Part shown: positions 1 through 8,231 of the stretch, in pieces | Numbering within the stretch: position 1 is the first letter of the stretch | Layout of the letters: every line of letters starts with the position of its first letter | Source: an uncultured Fretibacterium sp. | Lineage (GTDB): Bacteria; Synergistota; Synergistia; Synergistales; Aminobacteriaceae | Length of the DNA stretch: 21,045 nt | Reading direction: 5' to 3' | Assembly: GCA_937915835.1 (NCBI GenBank) | Contig: CALGHA010000086.1 | Location: 1 to 21,045, forward strand | The notes under the pieces: model-generated | Told to the model about the DNA's origin: nothing | The model's database searches: none | The model's input: the letters and a program-made list of their open reading frames with translations, nothing else | Program-made: the position numbers and the translations under genes

Positions 1-2753
1 TCAAACTCGCTCAAGTCCTCAGCCCAACCATAAGCCTCACACACTGCCGCATCATTCGCCTCATGCGCAATCCTCAGCTCCGAAGGCATCGAGACATCAT
101 CATACAACGCCGCAAAATTACACTCAGGATTAGCCGCACGTGCATCAAGTATTCCCTGCGCACAACGCTCAATCTTCGCACGAACCTCAGCGCTCGGACT
201 CGGCCAGATGAAAGTGTTATACGAAATCTTCTTTGAATAACTGTAATCTATCTTCAGCCTGCCGCTAACTCTTCTCATCCACGCCATATGAACGCGCGAC
301 GTTAAAATCCCGAAGTGATACAAATTTGCGTCGGGAATTATTCTAAGCGCGTCGCCAGGTATTATAGAGCCGTCAAGCCAAGCAATTGGAATATAGAAGC
401 GTTTTTCTGATGAAGTCTTCGGGATTGCAAGATAACGTTCCGGGTTTCTCTTCTCACGGAAAAGATGAGGAGTATTCGCAAGTTTCGTCTGTGAACTTTT
501 TTGTCGAAGCTCACGGCATTTTTTCACTCGTTCACGAACTAACGGCATATCGTGAATGTCCTGCGGTGTCGCGTCAACAAGCCATAAGCAGTAACGAATA
601 ATCCCGTTGATAAATTCATCTCCCATCATGTAACGTTTGATGAACTTTTTTGCTCTCGGTTCACGCTTTATGAACTCGTCGTAATCTTCTCCCTCGATAA
701 TCAAATTTCCTCCATCAGCCGGCATGTTCCCCGTGAAAATTTCCGGCGCATCTTTGCTGAGGGGTTTTGTCGTCGGTTCAGCGAAGTCGTCAGGAGCAGG
801 CACAAGGTAAAAATTAATATTCTCGACCAGCATTAAGCCTTCATCGGTGTAAAGACGCTTGGGCTTGGAAGTTTTCTCCTCAGTTATCGCGTTGAAGCCT
901 ATCACGACAACTTGCACGCTAGCTTTGTCCTTAGCCTCGCTGTCCCAAATAAACGTCGTGTAAGCAAAGTCAATGTGAATGTCGAAACGTTCCTTGAGAG
1001 GCTTGAAGATTGCGCTGACCTGTTCACCCTGAGTGATTGAGTTAGTCGAGACGAATGCCGCGCGAGTACGTGTGTTGTGAATGAACTCGCTAGCCTTGAA
1101 GTACCAGCATGCAACGTAATCAATTTTTCCGGAGGCCCTGTAAATTTTGCCGTTCTCGTCGCGAAAGATTTTGTTGATGTCCTGACGCTGTGCTTTAGTC
1201 TGGATTGAGTAGCCTAAAAACGGAGGATTACCCATGATGAATAAATTTTCGTCGGGCGTGATAATCTCGTGCCAATCCGTGAGCAGAGCATTTGCCTCAA
1301 GAATATTGTCAAAAGTTTTGAGAGGGAGCAATTCACCGAAGAAATGAACGATTGATTTAGTCTCGTTCCACATTTGTGCTTCTGCAATCCATAGGGCAGT
1401 TCTGGCGACGGCGACGGCGAAGTCGTTAATCTCGATGCCGAAAAACTGTGAGATTGAGACCTGAATAGGAGTTTCGGCTTGTGAGTCAGTGAATGAGATT
1501 TGATTTGACAGCTCACGAAGAATTTTATTCTCGAGTCGTCGGAGTGATAAATAAGTCTCAGTCAAGAAATTTCCGGAGCCGCAAGCTGGATCAAAGAATG
1601 TTAATGACGCTAATTTTTTCTGGAAACCGCGTAATTTCGTCATGAATGGGTCATCTTGTTTTTTCCTGACATTAGCACGTCCAGTTTTTAGCGGTATATT
1701 TTTTCTGCCCTCTTCGATTATGGCTTGAAACTCCGCGTTGAGTTCGTCCATGAATAACGGGTCAATAACTCTATGAATATTCTCAATCTCGGTGTAATGC
1801 ATACCGCCTTCATGCCGAGTGTCAGGGTTGAGCGTGCTTTCGAAGACAGCGCCGAAGATAGTTGGTGAAATTCCTGACCAGTCGAAGCCTTCGCTCATGT
1901 CCTGAAGAATAATTCTGAGGGGTTCGCCGTCGAGTTGAGGGATTTCGATATTTTCATCAGCGAACAAGCCTCCGTTGACGTAAGGGAATGCGCGTAAATC
2001 GGCTTCAAGATAAGGATCTCGCTGTTCAGGTTTCTGGTTGAGGACTTCAAAGAGTTTTCGCATAGCATCACGAGCGACGAGTTCTCTAGCTTTAAGATAA
2101 TCATGAAACTGTGATTTAGCGAATAAACCTGAGTCTTCGGCGTAAAGAATGAACACGACACGTACGCAAAAGATATTCAGGCTGCGTTGAGAGGCTTTAT
2201 CGTTCGGGTCAATGTAGCGTTCGAGTAAAGCGTCATAGAGTTTTCCGACGAGTTCACCGGCTTTAATTGAGATTTCGACTTCAGTAATCTCGACGGGGCT
2301 TATTGCGTTTAAGTCGACGAGGAAGTCCAATTTTTGAGCGTTTAATTCATTGAGCAAAAATATTCTTGGTGCAGCCTTCGGATGTTCCAGGTCATGAATG
2401 CGTAATTCTCGGAAGTTGCAGACGATGATGTATCTTCCGCGTTGTGATAAGGGGAGCCATTCATAATAGCGTTTAGCCTGTTCAAACGGTGTCGCTAAAG
2501 TTCCGTCGGATTGCTTAGCTTGTAAGTCGAGATTAACGTTTGGAGATTTCTGCTCGATTATAATTCCGGTTGAAGGGATATAAGCGTCGATGAAGCTGAC
2601 GTGTTCAAGTTCAACGCGTTTTTCGAACTCGATGAAGTCATCAAGATTGTCAATCCCAAAAAATTCGTGGAGAAGTCCGCGCCAGAATGATTGAGTATCA
2701 CTTTTTTCGTTGCCACGATTTTGCCAGCGTTCGGAGAAAGTTGAAGTTGTCAA
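1..2753 (-). CDS. MmeI-family single-chain type II restriction-modification enzyme (3' end cut by window edge)
   Basis: This polypeptide should carry both DNA cleavage and adenine N6-methylation. The frame is open from a TTG at 2753 to the left edge (917 codons, no stop); MmeI itself is about 919 residues, so only a few residues are probably missing. In order I see: an N-terminal PD-(D/E)XK-type nuclease with D56, then E67-Q-K69; a helical spacer; a gamma-class methyltransferase with motif I FDPACGSGNF at 387-396 and motif IV NPPF at 509-512; then a target-recognition region; and a C-terminal region ending GWAEDLSEF. The TTG start is fixed by AAAGGAG eight bases upstream; there is no in-frame ATG nearby. 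It begins 16 bases after the oppA stop with no terminator between, so it probably shares the opp transcript. The family is clear; the recognition sequence cannot be read from the protein. A BREX PglX or a Type ISP enzyme is less likely, given the length and the N-terminal nuclease. Confidence 0.9.
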   Translation of the reverse strand, partial: MTTSTFSERWQNRGNEKSDTQSFWRGLLHEFFGIDNLDDFIEFEKRVELEHVSFIDAYIPSTGIIIEQKSPNVNLDLQAKQSDGTLATPFEQAKRYYEWLPLSQRGRYIIVCNFRELRIHDLEHPKAAPRIFLLNELNAQKLDFLVDLNAISPVEITEVEISIKAGELVGKLYDALLERYIDPNDKASQRSLNIFCVRVVFILYAEDSGLFAKSQFHDYLKARELVARDAMRKLFEVLNQKPEQRDPYLEADLRAFPYVNGGLFADENIEIPQLDGEPLRIILQDMSEGFDWSGISPTIFGAVFESTLNPDTRHEGGMHYTEIENIHRVIDPLFMDELNAEFQAIIEEGRKNIPLKTGRANVRKKQDDPFMTKLRGFQKKLASLTFFDPACGSGNFLTETYLSLRRLENKILRELSNQISFTDSQAETPIQVSISQFFGIEINDFAVAVARTALWIAEAQMWNETKSIVHFFGELLPLKTFDNILEANALLTDWHEIITPDENLFIMGNPPFLGYSIQTKAQRQDINKIFRDENGKIYRASGKIDYVACWYFKASEFIHNTRTRAAFVSTNSITQGEQVSAIFKPLKERFDIHIDFAYTTFIWDSEAKDKASVQVVVIGFNAITEEKTSKPKRLYTDEGLMLVENINFYLVPAPDDFAEPTTKPLSKDAPEIFTGNMPADGGNLIIEGEDYDEFIKREPRAKKFIKRYMMGDEFINGIIRYCLWLVDATPQDIHDMPLVRERVKKCRELRQKSSQTKLANTPHLFREKRNPERYLAIPKTSSEKRFYIPIAWLDGSIIPGDALRIIPDANLYHFGILTSRVHMAWMRRVSGRLKIDYSYSKKISYNTFIWPSPSAEVRAKIERCAQGILDARAANPECNFAALYDDVSMPSELRIAHEANDAAVCEAYGWAEDLSEF

Positions 2754-2761
2754 GATAAAGT

Positions 2762-2768
2762 CTCCTTT
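2762..2768 (-). promoter_or_regulatory. Ribosome binding site fixing the TTG start of the MmeI-like gene
   Basis: Read on the minus strand, AAAGGAG lies directly after the oppA stop codon and eight bases before TTG at 2753. It is the only strong site in the 16-base gap, and it supports a non-ATG start and translation coupled to oppA. Confidence 0.75.
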
Positions 2769-2769
2769 G

Positions 2770-4365
2770 TTATTTCACGATTTCCGCGCCTCTGAACAGT
2801 ACGAAGCCCAGTGGTGAGCGATGAATATTTTTGACACGTTTGCTCTGCATTACGGCTGACGAGTAAAAGTAGATTGGTGCGACGGGTAAATCTTCCATGA
2901 GATAACTTTCTGCCTCATGCATGAAGTTTACGCGTTTTTCGTGGGACATTTCGCGTGCGGCGTTAGTCATGGCCTCGTCGAATTTGGGATTGTTATAGCC
3001 TGTATTATTTTGGGGAGAATTTGATATCAGCGTTTCGAGGATGCTTCCTGCGTCGTAGAAGTCCATAATCCAAGCGTCGCGAGCAATGTCGTAATCCTTC
3101 TTGTTACGAGTTTCGATAAACACTTTCCATTCTTCGTTGACGAGTTCGACTTCAACGCCGAGATTTTTTTTCCACATACCCTGTAATGCTTCAGCGAGAG
3201 ATTTATTGCCGGGATTGGAATTATATTTATAGTTAACTCGCGGGAAATTTTCGCCGTTTGGATAACCTGCTTCGGCTAAAAGTCGTCGTGCTTCGTCAAT
3301 ATTTGCATGTTCAGGAAGGAAATTGCCGCCCTCAGTTCTGAAGTCCTGTTCGCTCGTGGTTCCAGGCACAACATCACAGACAAATCCGGTTGCCGGCCGT
3401 TGTCCTCCGAGTAAAATTTTGTCGATGATAATTTTTCGGTCGATTGCGAGCGTGAAAGCTCTCCGAACTCTTGCGTCATTGAAGGGTTCACGTGTAATGT
3501 TGAAGTCGCAGAAGGCTGTACCGAGTGAGGGCTGTGAAGTTGCTTGACCTTGTTTGAGTAACATCGGGAGCATTTGTGAGGGGATTGTTCCCATGTAGTC
3601 AATTCGTCCGGCTCTGAACGCGGCTAATGCTGTATTCTCGTCATTGATGAACACGAAACGCAATCTATCAACTTTAACTTTATCGGCTTCCCAGTATTCC
3701 GGATTTTTCACGAGTGTAATTTCTCCGCCCTCGCCATGCTTCCAACTTTCGAGTTTGAACGGTCCGTTTGAGATTAAAGTTTCAGGTTTAGCCGCCCAGC
3801 CTCGTGAATTTTCGGTGATTACGTCCATTCTTGCTGGTTGAAAGAGTGAGAAAGCGAGGTAATCCAGCATTAAAGGATTTCGATATTCGAGCTGAATAAC
3901 AAAAGTTTTCTCGTCCGGAGCAGATAATCCGACATCTTCAGGTTTAGCATTGCCATTGTAAAATTTCTCGCCATTCTTGATGAAAAACGCATAATACGCG
4001 TAAGGTGAGCCTGTTTCGGGATTAAGCGCGCGTAAAAATCCGTCGCAGAACTCTGAGGCCGTAATATTTTTTCCGTCGGACCATTTGAGATTATCGCGAA
4101 GGTGAAACGTCCAAGTCATGCCGTCGTCTGAGATTTCCCAGCTTTCAGCACAGCCGGGCTCGAGATTATCATCAAGGCCTGTACGGATTAATCCCTCGAA
4201 GATGTTAGAGATTACGTTATTGCCGTCAGTCGTGTTGTTGAGTGCCGGGTCAATAGTTTTTGGGTCAGCACCGAGATTGTAGACGATTTCATTCTGGGCA
4301 GCATAAGAACTTGAAGCGAACATGAGAACGAATAATAAGAATAATAATATGAAGAGTTTACGCAT
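2770..4365 (-). CDS. oppA: Oligopeptide ABC transporter, periplasmic substrate-binding protein (OppA-like, SBP family 5)
   Basis: This is an exported binding protein that captures peptides and delivers them to the OppBC permease. It has 531 residues, the usual size for OppA. The N-terminus is a clear Sec signal: MRK, then a run of Leu/Phe/Ile/Val to about residue 17, and a probable cleavage in SSSYA-AQ near residue 22. There is no lipobox cysteine, so it is predicted soluble in the periplasm, which fits a diderm. The mature part opens with the family pattern YNLGADPKTIDPAL and contains the SBP_bac_5 features EGLIR, SWEISDDGMTWTFHLR and SNGPFKLESW. The ATG at 4365 has TAGGAGG seven bases upstream and overlaps the end of oppF by 8 bases. 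The gene is unusual in being last of the opp genes; in many opp operons the binding protein comes first. The peptide length preference cannot be judged from sequence. Confidence 0.93.
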   Translation of the reverse strand: MRKLFILLFLLFVLMFASSSYAAQNEIVYNLGADPKTIDPALNNTTDGNNVISNIFEGLIRTGLDDNLEPGCAESWEISDDGMTWTFHLRDNLKWSDGKNITASEFCDGFLRALNPETGSPYAYYAFFIKNGEKFYNGNAKPEDVGLSAPDEKTFVIQLEYRNPLMLDYLAFSLFQPARMDVITENSRGWAAKPETLISNGPFKLESWKHGEGGEITLVKNPEYWEADKVKVDRLRFVFINDENTALAAFRAGRIDYMGTIPSQMLPMLLKQGQATSQPSLGTAFCDFNITREPFNDARVRRAFTLAIDRKIIIDKILLGGQRPATGFVCDVVPGTTSEQDFRTEGGNFLPEHANIDEARRLLAEAGYPNGENFPRVNYKYNSNPGNKSLAEALQGMWKKNLGVEVELVNEEWKVFIETRNKKDYDIARDAWIMDFYDAGSILETLISNSPQNNTGYNNPKFDEAMTNAAREMSHEKRVNFMHEAESYLMEDLPVAPIYFYSSAVMQSKRVKNIHRSPLGFVLFRGAEIVK

Positions 4366-5302
4366 GAATTTTACCTCCTAAAATAAATGGGCATGAACAA
4401 AAATGATTATTCCCCGTGTCCTGCAATTTTACATTAATATTTGCGCATTCCGGCTTAGCTTTTGGGCATCTTGTGTGAAAGTTACAGCCTGAGGGAATAT
4501 TTGACGCGTTCGGGATTTCCCCTTTGAGTGCGATTAATTTTCGTCGGCTTGATTTGTCCGGATCTGGGATTGGGACCGATGATAACAACGAGACAGTATA
4601 CGGATGAAGCGGACGTGAATAAAGCTCATCACTTTTTGCGAGTTCAACGATTTTTCCGAGATACATTACGGCGATACGTGAGCTTATATGCCGAACCATT
4701 GAGAGATCATGAGCTATGAATAAATACGTCAAGCCGAGCGATTTTTGCAGGTCTTCAAGCATATTGACGATTTGAGCCTGAATTGACACGTCGAGCGCAG
4801 AAATTGGTTCATCACAGATTATTAGTTCCGGCTCAACCGCTAATGCCCGTGCAATTCCTATTCGTTGTCTTTGTCCTCCGCTGAACTCATGAGGATAACG
4901 TCCGGCCTGTTCTGAGTTTAAGCCAACAAGACGCAATAAATTATTCACTCTGTCGTCAATCTCATCTTTTGCGAACTTGTGAATAATCATCGGCTCACGG
5001 ATAATATCTCCGGCTGTCATTCGAGGGTTTAACGAGGAGTAGGGATCCTGAAAAATCATCTGCATTCTCTTTCTGAACGGGAGCATTTCTTCAGGAGTTA
5101 AGCGCGTAATGTCTTGACCGGCAAAAATTATTTTCCCAGCGTCAGGCTCATAAAGTTTTATAATCGTCCGGCCCGTCGTGGTTTTTCCGCAACCTGATTC
5201 TCCGACAAGTCCGAGTGTCTCGCCACGTTGAATGTCAAAGCTCACTCCGTCAACAGAACGTACACTTCCAAAATATTTTTTCAGGTTCACGATTTCAAGC
5301 AT
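4358..5302 (-). CDS. oppF: Oligopeptide ABC transporter ATP-binding subunit OppF
   Basis: This is one of the two cytoplasmic ATPases that drive the OppBC permease. It has 314 residues with all nucleotide-binding elements intact: Walker A GESGCGKT (34-41), Q-loop FQDPYSSLNP (84-93), signature FSGGQRQR (140-147), Walker B IICDEP (161-166) and H-loop AHDL (197-200). The C-terminal extension typical of Opp/Dpp ATPases (oligo_HPY) is present and has a cysteine cluster (C273, C279, C286, C302, C304). In some Dpp-family ATPases such cysteines bind an iron-sulfur cluster; whether they do here is unknown. The ATG at 5302 overlaps oppD by 8 bases, and the stop overlaps oppA by 8 bases, so translation is probably coupled through the unit. 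OppF rather than OppD is chosen from the N-terminal style (LKKYFGSVRSVDGVSF) and its position second in the ATPase pair. Confidence 0.93.
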   Translation of the reverse strand: MLEIVNLKKYFGSVRSVDGVSFDIQRGETLGLVGESGCGKTTTGRTIIKLYEPDAGKIIFAGQDITRLTPEEMLPFRKRMQMIFQDPYSSLNPRMTAGDIIREPMIIHKFAKDEIDDRVNNLLRLVGLNSEQAGRYPHEFSGGQRQRIGIARALAVEPELIICDEPISALDVSIQAQIVNMLEDLQKSLGLTYLFIAHDLSMVRHISSRIAVMYLGKIVELAKSDELYSRPLHPYTVSLLSSVPIPDPDKSSRRKLIALKGEIPNASNIPSGCNFHTRCPKAKPECANINVKLQDTGNNHFCSCPFILGGKIHA

Positions 5303-6248
5303 AATTTTCCTTCACTCCTAACCAGCAGGAAAATTTGTGTGTCTCTGATAAATTCATCATATCCGGCTTATTCTCAAGGCAAATTTTCATAGCTTGCGGA
5401 CATCTTTTCACGAATGGGCAGCCTTTAGGAGGATTAAGCAAGTTCGGGGGCTGGCCGTCGATTGGGATTAAGCGTGCTTCGGGATTTTCGGGATTTGGCA
5501 CTGAACGCAATAATCCTTTCGTGTACGGATGAGCTGTGCTGTAAAAAATTTCGCGCGTCGTTCCTTCTTCCATTATGCGGCCTCCGTACATAACTATGAC
5601 TTTGTCAGCTTCACCAGCGATTACGCCTAAATCATGAGTGATTAAGATTAAGGACATTCCCGACGTTTTACGAAGCTCACGCAAAAGCTCAAGGATTTGT
5701 GCCTGAACAGTAACGTCAAGCGCAGTTGTCGGCTCATCGGCGATTAATAATTCCGGGTTGCAGATTATCGACGAAGCTATCATAATTCTTTGACGCTGGC
5801 CGCCGCTGAACTCATGCGGGTAATTCTTAACTCTCGGAACAATCCCGACACGTTCAAGCATCTCATTAACTCTCGCGCTAATATCCCCTTGCCATTTATG
5901 ACGGCGCAAAACTTCCCTTAATTGATATCCAATCGTCAAAACTGGGTTTAAGCTGGTCATTGGGTCCTGAAATATCATCGAGATACTTTTTCCGCGTAAG
6001 TCTTTCACGTTTTCGGCGTTAAGCTCTTGACCGTTGAAAGTTATTTTTCCCGCCTTAACTCTCCCGGAACTTCCGGCCAATCCCATAATCGATAACATAC
6101 TCGCGCTTTTTCCGCTTCCGGACTCACCGACAATCCCGAGAACTTCGCCCCTCTTCAACGTGAACGAAACGCCATCAACCGCCTTAACTTCTCCCATCGA
6201 CGTGTAAAACGAAGTGTGTAAATCTTCAACTCTTAATATTTCCGTCAT
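5295..6248 (-). CDS. oppD: Oligopeptide ABC transporter ATP-binding subunit OppD
   Basis: This is the second cytoplasmic ATPase of the importer (317 residues). It has Walker A GESGSGKS (41-48), Q-loop FQDPMTSLNP (93-102), signature FSGGQRQR (147-154), Walker B LLIADEP (167-173) and switch histidine in THDL (204-207). The C-terminal oligo_HPY domain carries C277, C283, C290 and C308, the spacing seen in DppD-type proteins that bind a [4Fe-4S] cluster. The start pattern VEDLHTSFYTSMGEVKAVDGVSF is characteristic of OppD/DppD. The ORF ends with an 8-base overlap with oppF and begins 7 bases after oppC, so it belongs to the same transcript. Nothing suggests loss of function. Confidence 0.93.
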   Translation of the reverse strand: MTEILRVEDLHTSFYTSMGEVKAVDGVSFTLKRGEVLGIVGESGSGKSASMLSIMGLAGSSGRVKAGKITFNGQELNAENVKDLRGKSISMIFQDPMTSLNPVLTIGYQLREVLRRHKWQGDISARVNEMLERVGIVPRVKNYPHEFSGGQRQRIMIASSIICNPELLIADEPTTALDVTVQAQILELLRELRKTSGMSLILITHDLGVIAGEADKVIVMYGGRIMEEGTTREIFYSTAHPYTKGLLRSVPNPENPEARLIPIDGQPPNLLNPPKGCPFVKRCPQAMKICLENKPDMMNLSETHKFSCWLGVKENYA

Positions 6249-6255
6249 GTAATGC

Positions 6256-7167
6256 TCACTTCCTCATTCTCGGATCTAACGCGTCACGAAGTCCATCGCC
6301 CAAAAAGTTAAATGCAAGTATCGTGATTGAGATTGCCGCCGCCGGAAAAAATAATTGATACGGATATACGGCCAATGTTCCGACAGCGTCATTACAGAGA
6401 ACTCCCCAGCTCGCCATTGGTGCACTAACTCCCAAGCCCACGAAGCTCAAGAATGCCTCCGTGAAAATTGCTCCAGGTATCGAGAAAGTCAACGTTACAA
6501 GCACAGGCCCCATCGCGTTCGGTATCAAGTGGCGTAAAAGTATTCTCCTTGATGAAGCTCCTAAAACTCGCGCGGCTAAAATAAACTCCTCATTCTTCAA
6601 TCTCATAACTTCAGCTCGAACTATTCGCGCCATCGGTGCCCAGTAAGAAATTCCCAACGTGATAAATATACTCTTCAGGCCGGGACCAACAACGACCATT
6701 AATAAAATTACGTAAATCATCATCGGAACACTGTAAATCACATCGACAATTCGCATTAAGACTTCATCAAGCCGGCCTCCTGCAAATCCTGAAATTCCGC
6801 CGTAAATTACGCCTATGAACAAACTTATGAAACTTGCGAGAAATCCGACAGCTAATGAAATCCTCGCTCCGTACAAAACTCTCACGAATAAATCACGCCC
6901 GAACATGTCAGTTCCGAACCAGTGTGAAAAATTCGGAGCCTCATTGCTTATCATGAAATCTTGAGCATCATATTCATACGGTGAAAGAATTGGCCCGAAT
7001 ATCGCAAGCATCAATATCATCACTATCACAGCAAGCCCGAACGTCGCCAGCTTATCACGCCTTAATCTTAACCAGACATCACGCCAGTAACTCCTTGATG
7101 AACTCACAACTTCAGCGTCTATTCTCTCTTCAAGCGTCAACGGCTCAAATAATGCCTTGTCATACAT
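6256..7167 (-). CDS. oppC: Oligopeptide ABC transporter permease OppC
   Basis: This is the inner-membrane permease partner of OppB (303 residues, normal length). A cytoplasmic N-terminal stretch of about 40 residues precedes the first membrane helix (LATFGLAVIVMILMLAIFGP), the OppC_N arrangement. Several more hydrophobic helices and the BPD_transp_1 domain follow. The EAA-type coupling loop, which docks onto the ATPases, is seen as EFILAARVLGASSRRILLRH followed by LIPNAMGP. The C-terminus FNFLGDGLRDALDPRMRK is a family hallmark. It starts 6 bases after oppB with an AGGTG-type site in the gap and is followed 7 bases later by oppD. Confidence 0.93.
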   Translation of the reverse strand: MYDKALFEPLTLEERIDAEVVSSSRSYWRDVWLRLRRDKLATFGLAVIVMILMLAIFGPILSPYEYDAQDFMISNEAPNFSHWFGTDMFGRDLFVRVLYGARISLAVGFLASFISLFIGVIYGGISGFAGGRLDEVLMRIVDVIYSVPMMIYVILLMVVVGPGLKSIFITLGISYWAPMARIVRAEVMRLKNEEFILAARVLGASSRRILLRHLIPNAMGPVLVTLTFSIPGAIFTEAFLSFVGLGVSAPMASWGVLCNDAVGTLAVYPYQLFFPAAAISITILAFNFLGDGLRDALDPRMRK

Positions 7168-7173
7168 TTTTCA

Positions 7174-8106
7174 TCACCTCAGCTTAATTCTTGGGTCAAT
7201 AATCACCAGGCATAAATCAGCGAGCAGATTAAACATGACCAGTAACGCGCTGTAGAAAATCGTAACTCCCATTATCGTCGTATAATCCCTGTTCGTTATG
7301 CTTGTCACGAAGAATGAGCCTAAGCCCGGAACTCCGAAAACTTGTTCAATTACGAAGCTGCCTGTCAAAATTCCTGCTGTCAACGGTCCAAGATAAGTTA
7401 TCACCGGAATAATCGCATTCTTCAGCGCATGAATGTAAATCACAGCCCGTTCACTCAATCCCTTAGCGTAAGCCGTCCGGATATAATCCTGCTGTAAAAT
7501 TTCGAGCATTCCCGACCTCACAAGCCGAGAGATAAACGCCGCCGGATATCCTGCTAAAGTTAATGCCGGAAGAATAGCTGTAGAAATCCCTTCCCAAAAT
7601 CCAACCGTAACAATTCCCCATCGCCACGCAAAAAGATATACTAAAGCCGCCGCAATTACGAAACTCGGAACTGTTACGCCTAATGTCGCTAAGATCATCG
7701 CAAGTCTATCTTGCCATTTTCCGCGCTTCAAAGCTGAGATTATCCCCGCCGGAATTCCGACGACTAGAGCAAGAATTAACGCAATCCCTCCGACCATGAA
7801 CGAAACAGGAAAACTCCCCGCAATCAGCTCATTCACAGTCATTCCCTCGTAACGATACGAAGGCCCCAAGTCCAGACATAAAACGTTCAGCAAATATCGG
7901 CCGTATTGAATAAAGAGATTATCATTGAGATTGTAACGGGACATCATCTTTTCAAGCACAAACGAAGGAATTGCGCGCTCGTCAGTGAAAGGTCCGCCGG
8001 GAATTGCTCGCATCATGAAGAATGTTAATGTGATGACAATGAAGAGTGTTAGCAGACTTGAGATTATCCGCCGAAAAATATATCTGCGAATGTTGTCCAC
8101 CTCCAT
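7174..8106 (-). CDS. oppB: Oligopeptide ABC transporter permease OppB
   Basis: This is the first gene of the peptide-importer unit, an inner-membrane permease. The N-terminus IRRYIFRRIISSLLTLFIVI is the classic OppB/DppB first helix. The EAA loop is IRTAYAKGLSERAVIYIHAL plus KNAIIPVITYLG, and the protein ends DLCLVIIDPRIKLR. The frame opens further upstream to a TTG at 8190, but that extension is atypical and has no ribosome site. The ATG at 8106 (310 residues) is used here, although it too lacks an upstream Shine-Dalgarno. A strong GGAGG sits just inside this ORF, eight bases before an in-frame ATT at 8091, which would give the textbook start (M)RRYIFRR and 305 residues. The true start is therefore uncertain; the product is not. 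The gene diverges from mod across a gap of about 125 bases. Confidence 0.9.
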   Translation of the reverse strand: MEVDNIRRYIFRRIISSLLTLFIVITLTFFMMRAIPGGPFTDERAIPSFVLEKMMSRYNLNDNLFIQYGRYLLNVLCLDLGPSYRYEGMTVNELIAGSFPVSFMVGGIALILALVVGIPAGIISALKRGKWQDRLAMILATLGVTVPSFVIAAALVYLFAWRWGIVTVGFWEGISTAILPALTLAGYPAAFISRLVRSGMLEILQQDYIRTAYAKGLSERAVIYIHALKNAIIPVITYLGPLTAGILTGSFVIEQVFGVPGLGSFFVTSITNRDYTTIMGVTIFYSALLVMFNLLADLCLVIIDPRIKLR

Positions 8107-8231
8107 TAATAATGAATATTTAGAAAATTTTATCACGCAGCAAAAAAATTTTATCGTCAACAAAATATAACACGTTCTATTATGCTTCAAGTTATAATAT
8201 TCTCATTCCAACAAGAACAGGAGAAGCAAAC
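8107..8231. promoter_or_regulatory. Divergent control region between the opp unit and the type III mod gene
   Basis: This AT-rich gap must hold the promoters of both units. On the plus strand, TATAAT at 8193-8198 is a good -10 for mod, with a start expected near 8205; no good -35 is visible. On the minus strand, TTGACG at 8160-8155 resembles a -35 for opp. The best -10-like sequence (GATAAA at 8134-8129) is 20 bases away, longer than ideal, so this promoter is weakly supported. Two 11-base direct repeats, AAAATTTTATC at 8124-8134 and 8145-8155, lie 21 bases apart between them. The AAAATTTT core is common across the window, so the repeats may be chance. Confidence 0.5.
8193..8198 (+). promoter_or_regulatory. 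Probable -10 box for mod
   Basis: A perfect TATAAT lies 34 bases upstream of the mod start codon. No matching -35 and no extended TGn are seen, so this is a candidate only. Confidence 0.4.

Noticed and set aside
386..2161. Several short frames on both strands within the first 2.7 kb
   Set aside because: They overlap the long open minus-strand frame from 2753 to the edge, which carries recognisable nuclease and methyltransferase motifs. The short ones have no ribosome sites or family motifs.
1..2753. BREX PglX or Type ISP enzyme
   Set aside because: The length of about 920 residues, the N-terminal EQK nuclease and the absence of BREX partners or helicase motifs fit MmeI-type enzymes better.
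8107..8190. N-terminal extension of oppB to a TTG at 8190
   Set aside because: It has no ribosome site, the added residues are atypical for OppB, and it would use up most of the divergent promoter region.
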